Assembly: GCA_947488635.1 (NCBI GenBank)
Contig: CANLAY010000002.1
Span: 1-17,655, forward strand
Source: Candidatus Nanopelagicaceae bacterium
GTDB lineage: Bacteria > Actinomycetota > Actinomycetes > Nanopelagicales > Nanopelagicaceae
Length of the DNA: 17,655 bases
Direction: 5' to 3'
Made by a program: the position numbers and the translations under genes. Position 1 is the stretch's first letter, and every line of letters begins with the position of its first letter. Below the pieces are notes generated by a model. The model worked only from the letters and a program-made list of their open reading frames with translations, had not been told where the DNA came from and did not search any database. This document shows positions 9,944-14,494 of this stretch, piece after piece.

Positions 9944-11374
9944 TTATTCAGCAGACTCAGTTGTTACTTCAGCTGACGGTGTCTCTGAAGTGTATGAAGT
10001 TGCAGAATCAGATGAAGCGTCAGCTGCTGGCTCGGCTGCAGCATCTGCTGCCTTTGCCTCTGACTTCTGCTTCTTGTGAGCTAGGAAACGCTCTTGTGCA
10101 AGAGCGTATTGTGCTTCCCACTCAACGCGCTGTGTCTCATGGCCTGGCTTCCACTCTTGAGTATCCGCATCGAAACCTTCTGGATAGATGAAGTTTCCTT
10201 CAGCATCGTAGCGAGCAGCCATTCCGTATTGAGTTGGATCGAATGCTTCGATTTCAACTTCATGTCCTTCATTAGCTTGCTTCAATGAAAGTGAGATACG
10301 ACGACGCTCTAGGTCGATATCGATAATCTTTACAAATAGTTCGTCATCAACTTGAACTACTTGCTCAGGGATTTCAACGTGGCGCTCTGCTAGCTCTGAG
10401 ATGTGAACTAGGCCTTCGATTCCTTCGTGTACACGGATAAATGCACCAAATGGAACCAACTTAGTAACAACACCCGGAACAACCTGTGCGATTGTGTGAG
10501 TGCGAGCAAATGCTTGCCATGGATCTTCTTGAGTTGCCTTAAGTGAAAGCGAAACGCGCTCGCGCTCGAAATCAACTTCTAGAACCTCAACAGTTACTTC
10601 ATCGCCAACTTCAACAACCTCTGAAGGATGATCGATGTGCTTCCAAGAAAGCTCTGAAACGTGAACTAGACCATCTACGCCACCAAGATCTACGAAAGCA
10701 CCGAAGTTAACGATTGATGAAACAACACCATCGCGTACTTGACCCTTTTGTAGCTGGTTAAGGAATGTTGTGCGTGATTCTGATTGAGTCTGCTCTAGGT
10801 ATGCGCGACGTGAAAGAACAACGTTGTTACGGTTTTTATCAAGTTCGATAATGCGGCATTCAACTTCCTTACCAATGTAAGGAGTTAGATCGCGCACGCG
10901 ACGCATTTCAACTAGCGATGCTGGCAAGAAGCCGCGTAGACCGATATCAACGATCAAGCCACCCTTAACAACTTCAATAACGGTACCGATGACAACTTCG
11001 TCGCGCTCTTTCTTGCCTTCAATATCTCCCCATGCGCGCTCGTATTGTGCGCGCTTCTTAGAAAGAATTGTGCGGCCTTCTTTATCTTCCTTCTGCAAAA
11101 CCAATGCTTCTACTCTTTCGCCAACTTTTACGATCTCTGATGGATCTAGGTCGTGGCGGATGGAAAGTTCGCGGGCTGGAATTACGCCTTCAGTCTTGTA
11201 TCCGATATCAACAAGTACTTCGTCGCGATCTACTTGAACGATGGTTCCGGTAACTAAGTCGCCGTCATTGAAATTTCTAATTGTGCCTTCGATAGCGGCT
11301 AGGAAATCAGCGGCTGATCCGATGTCATTTACTGCAATTACTGGTGATGCTGCTTTTGTTGATGAGGTAATCAA
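9944..11374 (-). CDS. rpsA: 30S ribosomal protein S1 (probable TTG start)
   Basis: S1 binds mRNA at the small ribosomal subunit. The 476-residue protein has four S1 RNA-binding domains at about 36-105, 123-190, 208-279 and 294-365; the third and fourth carry the well-conserved FGAFVDLGGVDGLVHVSEL and FGAFIRVHEGIEGLVHISEL. A C-terminal acidic, Ala/Ser/Thr-rich tail (about 436-476) is probably disordered. Four domains is the actinobacterial form, against six in E. coli. The N terminus reads (M)ITSSTKAASPVIAVNDIGS, which aligns with actinobacterial S1 starting MTSST. No ATG lies there. TTG at 11374-11372 follows GGAG by only 4 bases, whereas the next codon, ATT, would have a 7-base spacing. It is the first gene of the operon and probably the most highly expressed. 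Confidence 0.96.
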   Translation of the reverse strand: MITSSTKAASPVIAVNDIGSAADFLAAIEGTIRNFNDGDLVTGTIVQVDRDEVLVDIGYKTEGVIPARELSIRHDLDPSEIVKVGERVEALVLQKEDKEGRTILSKKRAQYERAWGDIEGKKERDEVVIGTVIEVVKGGLIVDIGLRGFLPASLVEMRRVRDLTPYIGKEVECRIIELDKNRNNVVLSRRAYLEQTQSESRTTFLNQLQKGQVRDGVVSSIVNFGAFVDLGGVDGLVHVSELSWKHIDHPSEVVEVGDEVTVEVLEVDFERERVSLSLKATQEDPWQAFARTHTIAQVVPGVVTKLVPFGAFIRVHEGIEGLVHISELAERHVEIPEQVVQVDDELFVKIIDIDLERRRISLSLKQANEGHEVEIEAFDPTQYGMAARYDAEGNFIYPEGFDADTQEWKPGHETQRVEWEAQYALAQERFLAHKKQKSEAKAADAAAEPAADASSDSATSYTSETPSAEVTTESAE

Positions 11375-11409
11375 GTTGCTCCGTAGGGACAGATGAGTAG
11401 TAGTTCGAG

Positions 11410-11426
11410 TCGGTCCGGTTGACCGA
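11410..11426 (-). promoter_or_regulatory. Hairpin at the 5' end of the rpsA leader
   Basis: On the minus strand the leader reads TCGGTC-AACCG-GACCGA, a perfect 6-bp GC-rich stem with a 5-base loop. If the promoter proposed at 11433-11462 is right, transcription starts at about 11426 and the mRNA begins with this stem, leaving about 35 bases to the start codon. It could protect the 5' end or serve as a binding site for S1 autoregulation, as known in principle for E. coli rpsA. Both roles are inference. Confidence 0.4.
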
Positions 11427-11432
11427 AAGGCA

Positions 11433-11462
11433 AGGGTACGGGTGCGGCCTAGATGGGGTCAA
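11433..11462 (-). promoter_or_regulatory. Probable promoter of the rpsA-coaE-uvrBAC-rapZ-yvcK-whiA operon
   Basis: On the minus strand TTGACC (11462-11457) is followed after 18 bases by TACCCT (11438-11433). This matches the actinobacterial sigma-A pattern TTGAC / TAnnnT. A start about 7 bases downstream falls near 11426, giving a leader of about 52 bases. It is the best candidate between rpsA and the divergent transporter gene. The gaps inside the downstream gene train are too short for obvious internal promoters. Confidence 0.5.
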
Positions 11463-11507
11463 TTCGCCTATTTTGAGAGCAAATTACGCATAAGTAGTAC
11501 GTACGGA

Positions 11508-11517
11508 TAGATAGGAT
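11508..11517 (+). promoter_or_regulatory. Candidate -10 region or ribosome site of the transporter gene
   Basis: The sequence TAGATAGGAT contains overlapping TAGATA and TAGGAT, either of which could be a -10 box. TAGGAT would give a transcript starting 3-5 bases before the ATG at 11528. The same AGGA could instead be a ribosome-binding site 11 bases from the ATG, which is rather far. No convincing -35 is seen. The upstream GTACGTAC palindrome (11497-11504) is noted but unassigned. Confidence 0.25.
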
Positions 11518-11527
11518 CGCTTATGTA

Positions 11528-12754
11528 ATGTCGAGCTATAGAGAAGTATTCGCCCTCCAACACACTTGGACTTTAGTGCTGGCCTCATTTCCGGCCCGCT
11601 TGGCGTATGGCATGGTCGGCCTCGGAATCTTCTTTAAGGTGCAACGCGAAACTGGCTCGGTTGCATTTGCAGGTTTGGCGATCGGCTTGAATTCAATTGG
11701 CGGTTCCCTTACCGCTGGCTACCGCGGGTACTTGATTGATAAATACGGTCAGAGCTGGCCGCTTCGTGTCTTTGTCCCAAGTTATGCCGCCATGATCTTG
11801 GTAGTAAATATGTCAGAATCGAAAACCGTCTTGCTGGTCATGGCAGCAATTATGGGAGTTAGCGCTCCCCCAATAAATCTTTCAGTTCGCCCACTTTGGA
11901 AATCAATTGTCTCTGGCACCCAACTCCGTACCGCATATGCAATCGACACCTCGATGATGAATACCGCTGGCGTAATTGGCCCGGTAGTTGCTACGACGCT
12001 TGCCTTGTCTGCTCATCCTGGAAGTGCGCTGGCTGTTGCTTCAGGGTTGATGTTCGTTGGCGGAACCGCAATTATGGTTTCGCAAGTTTCGCGTAACTGG
12101 AAACCGGAAATAAAAGATAAAGGTCAGCAAGCACTCTGGCGTAATCCAGCTCTGCGACTTTTAATGCTGGAAGGCTCGTTCATCGGTTTTGGTTGGGGCA
12201 TCTTTGATGTTGCAGTCCCAGCTTTTGCCACACTGGAAAAAGTCCCTAACCGAACTGCTTGGGTTTTTGCAGCAATGGGAATTGCCAGTATCGCAGGTGG
12301 CTTAATTGCCGGCACTCTTTCTAAGCGCACTTCATCGCTATCAGCACTACGTAAGACTTATGTAATTTGGTTTTTAGTTTCGCTACCCATGGCATTTACC
12401 TATCCAGGCTGGTCAATGGTAATCGGTGGGGCGTTCTTAGGTTTTGTTGGCGGTGCAATTCAAGTTTTCTATTGGGAAGTCATGGAAGCTGTTCGTCCAA
12501 AAGGTTCAGCAACTTCTTACATGGGTTTGCTCTGGACCGTTGAAGGCACGATCATGTCGCTAGGAGCTGCAATTGGTGGTTGGCTCTGCGAAACAATAGG
12601 TGCACAAATTACACTTTCGATTACTTCAGTATGTATCGGACTCGGCTACATCTTCTTGCTGATTGGCAAGCCAAGGTTGATTGCAGCTGATCGAATTCCA
12701 ACCGAAGAAGAAGATTTACTGGCAATGGAAAGTAACTCGCCGACTACTAAGTAG
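11528..12754 (+). CDS. Major facilitator superfamily transporter, substrate unknown
   Basis: The 408-residue inner-membrane protein has about twelve hydrophobic segments arranged as two six-helix halves (roughly 17-184 and 211-388), joined by a charged cytoplasmic loop at about 185-208. The loop after helix 2 holds GYLIDKYGQSWPLR (about 67-80), a divergent form of MFS motif A (GxLxDxxGxR). The length is typical for a drug/proton-antiporter-like or sugar-efflux member of Pfam MFS_1. I cannot name a substrate. It is transcribed divergently from rpsA and convergently with the secreted-protein gene, so it forms its own unit. The ATG is chosen because MSSYREVFALQHTWTLVLAS leads directly into helix 1 and no upstream in-frame start gives a better context. 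Confidence 0.85.
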   Translation: MSSYREVFALQHTWTLVLASFPARLAYGMVGLGIFFKVQRETGSVAFAGLAIGLNSIGGSLTAGYRGYLIDKYGQSWPLRVFVPSYAAMILVVNMSESKTVLLVMAAIMGVSAPPINLSVRPLWKSIVSGTQLRTAYAIDTSMMNTAGVIGPVVATTLALSAHPGSALAVASGLMFVGGTAIMVSQVSRNWKPEIKDKGQQALWRNPALRLLMLEGSFIGFGWGIFDVAVPAFATLEKVPNRTAWVFAAMGIASIAGGLIAGTLSKRTSSLSALRKTYVIWFLVSLPMAFTYPGWSMVIGGAFLGFVGGAIQVFYWEVMEAVRPKGSATSYMGLLWTVEGTIMSLGAAIGGWLCETIGAQITLSITSVCIGLGYIFLLIGKPRLIAADRIPTEEEDLLAMESNSPTTK

Positions 12755-12762
12755 TTACTTTT
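12728..12762. terminator. Inverted repeat ending the transporter gene
   Basis: AAAGTAACT (12729-12737) and AGTTACTTT (12753-12761) are perfectly complementary, with an extra G-T pair outside. The 15-base loop contains its own ACTAC/GTAGT symmetry. The transporter stop codon (12752-12754) lies at the edge of the 3' arm. The stem is AT-rich and followed only by TTTTG, so it would be a weak terminator. Its position between convergent genes supports that role. Confidence 0.4.
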
Positions 12763-12779
12763 GATAATTAGTCAGCAAG

Positions 12780-14303
12780 TTACTTCTTCTTGTAACCCTT
12801 TGGACATACTGGCTTAACAGCAGTTACTTTCTTTATTAGCTTGCCTTTGACACAAGTGATTGTCGTCTTCTTTTTTGCGGCTGCTGCTTTAGCTTCAGCC
12901 AGAATCCTCGCAGCTTCCGCGTCTTGCTGGGCTATAAGTTCAGCAGCGGCTTTGGCTTCTGCCTCTTGCTTAGCTTTTAGTTCAGCGGCAGCTTTGGCTT
13001 CTGCCTCTAGCTTAGCTTTTAGCTCAGCAGCGGCCTTCGCTTCTGCTTCTAGCTTTGCTTTAAGATCCGCGTCTTGCTTCGCCTTCAATTCCGAAGCGGC
13101 CTTCGCTTTTGCATTCGCCACTCCATTATTCTCTAATAGATCTAACAGCGGCACCTTTGTTGAAATAACTTGATACGAATTAACTAATCCAGAGGCAGTG
13201 CAGCTTCCGCTGCTGTATCGAACCGTATAGGTGTTTGGAGTGGTCCAATTAACCCGCCAACCCCCGGATGAGCAACTAGACACTGAGTCATATTTAGCAT
13301 AAATGCCTAAAACTATTTGAGCTTCAGTTTGACTAGTAATTGAGGCTTTATCTAAGCCAGTTAAATTAATTTCTGAAGTTATTTTCACTACATTCTCAGA
13401 TAGTTCCACCGAATCTTGTGAATTTAGCGGCATGGCATCCTTATCAAATATAAATTTGAAATATTTATCACTTTTTCCAAATTCATTGGCTGAAACTCTA
13501 ATCAAACTCGAGCTAGGCCCTACTAAATTGCTCCAATAATTCAAATCCGATTGATTCCAAAATGGGGTACTCAAGAATTTATCAGAAATAGCTTTACCAA
13601 TGGGGGGTGTATTAATTAGAAAAATACAATTGCTAGGATCAGAAAGTTCAATACTGATCTTTGGCCTATCTCCTGATGAAAGGATTTTCACAGTTGATTT
13701 TGCTTGAACACCAAAGTAGCTATCGCTACTTTTTTCGGGGTTACAGTCACTTCGTTCTAGTTTTTGTCTATTGCTAAGTATTGAAGCCCAAATATAATCC
13801 GGTTGAATATATGCCTCAAGAGATTCACTCTGCGTTTGACTGGATGAAACTTTTCTCTTAATCAGTTCGTATTCCCAAAGGTAAGCACCTGTTAAGTATC
13901 CCGAGCGCATAATTCCTGAAGAGTAAGCCCCTGGTGTATTACGTACAGCGTTAAGCCATGTATTTGGAATATCGAAATCCATAACAATTACATAGTTTTC
14001 GCCACTCCGCATACTGGTCCAATTTGTGTCAAAATAGCCTTTGACGTAATTTGGACTTTGCCAAGAAATTCCAGAATAACCTTTAAAAGACCCTTTTGGT
14101 GCGCTGGTGATGCAATCTCCTGGATCAAGAATTGACCAAGTAACTACAGCTTTTGTAACCAAGGGACCTTCCGAAAAAGACCAGAGGCCATTCTTGTTGA
14201 CCACTTTGAAATTCAAACAACTAAAGTCCTCAACGGCAACAGCATTTAAAGGGATCAAAAAACTAGTGAACAAAGCAAACACAAGAAGCAACCTTTTGAA
14301 CAT
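12780..14303 (-). CDS. Secreted modular protein with Cys-paired ectodomain, helical stalk and basic two-Cys tail; function unknown
   Basis: I do not recognise a named family. The 507-residue protein starts with a clear Sec signal peptide (MFKR, hydrophobic core 5-19, likely cleavage after AVA at 23). Residues about 24-390 are a Ser/Thr/Asn-rich, beta-prone ectodomain. Residues about 397-479 are an Ala/Glu/Lys-rich helix with three near-identical 14-residue units (414-455). Residues 480-507 form a Lys-rich tail with Cys484 and Cys500 ending CPKGYKKK. Eight cysteines remain after cleavage (29, 64, 187, 226, 344, 368, 484, 500), consistent with four disulfides. There is no LPXTG motif, lipobox or C-terminal membrane helix, so the protein is either released or held non-covalently. 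The coding sequence looks more AT-rich than its neighbours, suggesting a fast-evolving or accessory gene. It is transcribed alone and convergent with the transporter. Confidence 0.85.
   Translation of the reverse strand: MFKRLLLVFALFTSFLIPLNAVAVEDFSCLNFKVVNKNGLWSFSEGPLVTKAVVTWSILDPGDCITSAPKGSFKGYSGISWQSPNYVKGYFDTNWTSMRSGENYVIVMDFDIPNTWLNAVRNTPGAYSSGIMRSGYLTGAYLWEYELIKRKVSSSQTQSESLEAYIQPDYIWASILSNRQKLERSDCNPEKSSDSYFGVQAKSTVKILSSGDRPKISIELSDPSNCIFLINTPPIGKAISDKFLSTPFWNQSDLNYWSNLVGPSSSLIRVSANEFGKSDKYFKFIFDKDAMPLNSQDSVELSENVVKITSEINLTGLDKASITSQTEAQIVLGIYAKYDSVSSCSSGGWRVNWTTPNTYTVRYSSGSCTASGLVNSYQVISTKVPLLDLLENNGVANAKAKAASELKAKQDADLKAKLEAEAKAAAELKAKLEAEAKAAAELKAKQEAEAKAAAELIAQQDAEAARILAEAKAAAAKKKTTITCVKGKLIKKVTAVKPVCPKGYKKK
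12939..13064 (-). repeat. Three 42-bp tandem repeats encoding a helical stalk
   Basis: Three consecutive 42-bp units (13064-13023, 13022-12981, 12980-12939) encode LKAKLEAEAKAAAE, the same again, then LKAKQEAEAKAAAE. Diverged partial units flank them (residues 406-413 and 456-468). The 14-residue period equals two heptads, fitting a coiled coil or a charge-stabilised single helix like the TolA stalk. In-frame DNA repeats of this kind can change copy number by slippage or recombination. Confidence 0.9.
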
Positions 14304-14309
14304 AAATAA

Positions 14310-14315
14310 AGTGTA
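14310..14315 (-). promoter_or_regulatory. -10 box of a leaderless promoter for the secreted-protein gene
   Basis: On the minus strand TACACT (TAnnnT pattern) is followed by six bases and then the ATG at 14303, so transcription would start at the A of the start codon. No ribosome-binding site precedes the ATG, which fits a leaderless message. The -35 position is occupied by a palindrome rather than by TTGACA. Confidence 0.5.
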
Positions 14316-14330
14316 CGTGCTCTAATCTAG

Positions 14331-14342
14331 GAACTCGAGTTC
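14331..14342. promoter_or_regulatory. 12-bp perfect palindrome over the -35 position, LexA-like core
   Basis: GAACTCGAGTTC is a perfect palindrome centred about 34 bases upstream of the predicted start of the secreted-protein gene. It fits the GAAC-N4-GTTC core of Gram-positive LexA (DinR) boxes, but lacks the outer TC/GA of the mycobacterial consensus. Any dimeric regulator could use it. Its location over the -35 element suggests an operator. Confidence 0.4.
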
Positions 14343-14344
14343 AG

Positions 14345-14397
14345 AAAGTTACTTTTTTTTTGCAGAATTACTCATGCTGGTTGATAAAAGTGACTTT
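14345..14397. repeat. Paired AAAGTnACTTT elements plus a T9 tract upstream of the secreted-protein gene
   Basis: AAAGTTACTTT (14345-14355) and AAAGTGACTTT (14387-14397) are two odd-symmetry palindromes with the same arms, spaced 42 bp centre to centre. The first runs into nine T's (14353-14361), which read as A9 on the gene's strand at about -50 to -58, where an UP element would lie. The regulatory role is inferred from position only. Confidence 0.35.
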
Positions 14398-14446
14398 GAT
14401 AATGCTCGATGACTTGCCGTCTAGTGTAAACAAGCGCAGTAAGGGC

Positions 14447-14485
14447 TGTTAGGTAAGTTTGAGCGTGAGCGAGAATTACCTAACA
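14447..14485 (-). terminator. Hairpin following polA
   Basis: TGTTAGGTAA (14447-14456) and TTACCTAACA (14476-14485) form a perfect 10-bp stem around a 19-base loop. It lies 9 bases beyond the polA stop codon, and neither side has a T-run. Its position suggests the 3' end of the polA message, possibly as a terminator lacking a U-tract or a 3'-end processing stem. The remaining bases up to the next promoter show no tRNA or convincing small gene. Confidence 0.45.
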
Positions 14486-14494
14486 CACTCTTAA

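Noticed and set aside
11523..11528. ATG immediately upstream of the transporter start
   Set aside because: It is followed directly by a stop (ATGTAA). A two-codon start-stop element is conceivable, but nothing else supports it.
12939..13064. Short tandem repeats considered as a CRISPR array
   Set aside because: The units are directly adjacent with no unique spacers and encode in-frame helical protein repeats.
12841..13173. Plus-strand 110-codon frame rich in Ala and Ser with repeats
   Set aside because: Its repeats are the antisense image of the Ala/Glu/Lys stalk repeats of the secreted protein; it has no start signal of its own.
14362..14446. Possible tRNA or small RNA gene between polA and the secreted-protein gene
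   Set aside because: No cloverleaf, T-loop or CCA-proximal acceptor pairing could be drawn, and no separate promoter-terminator pair is convincing.
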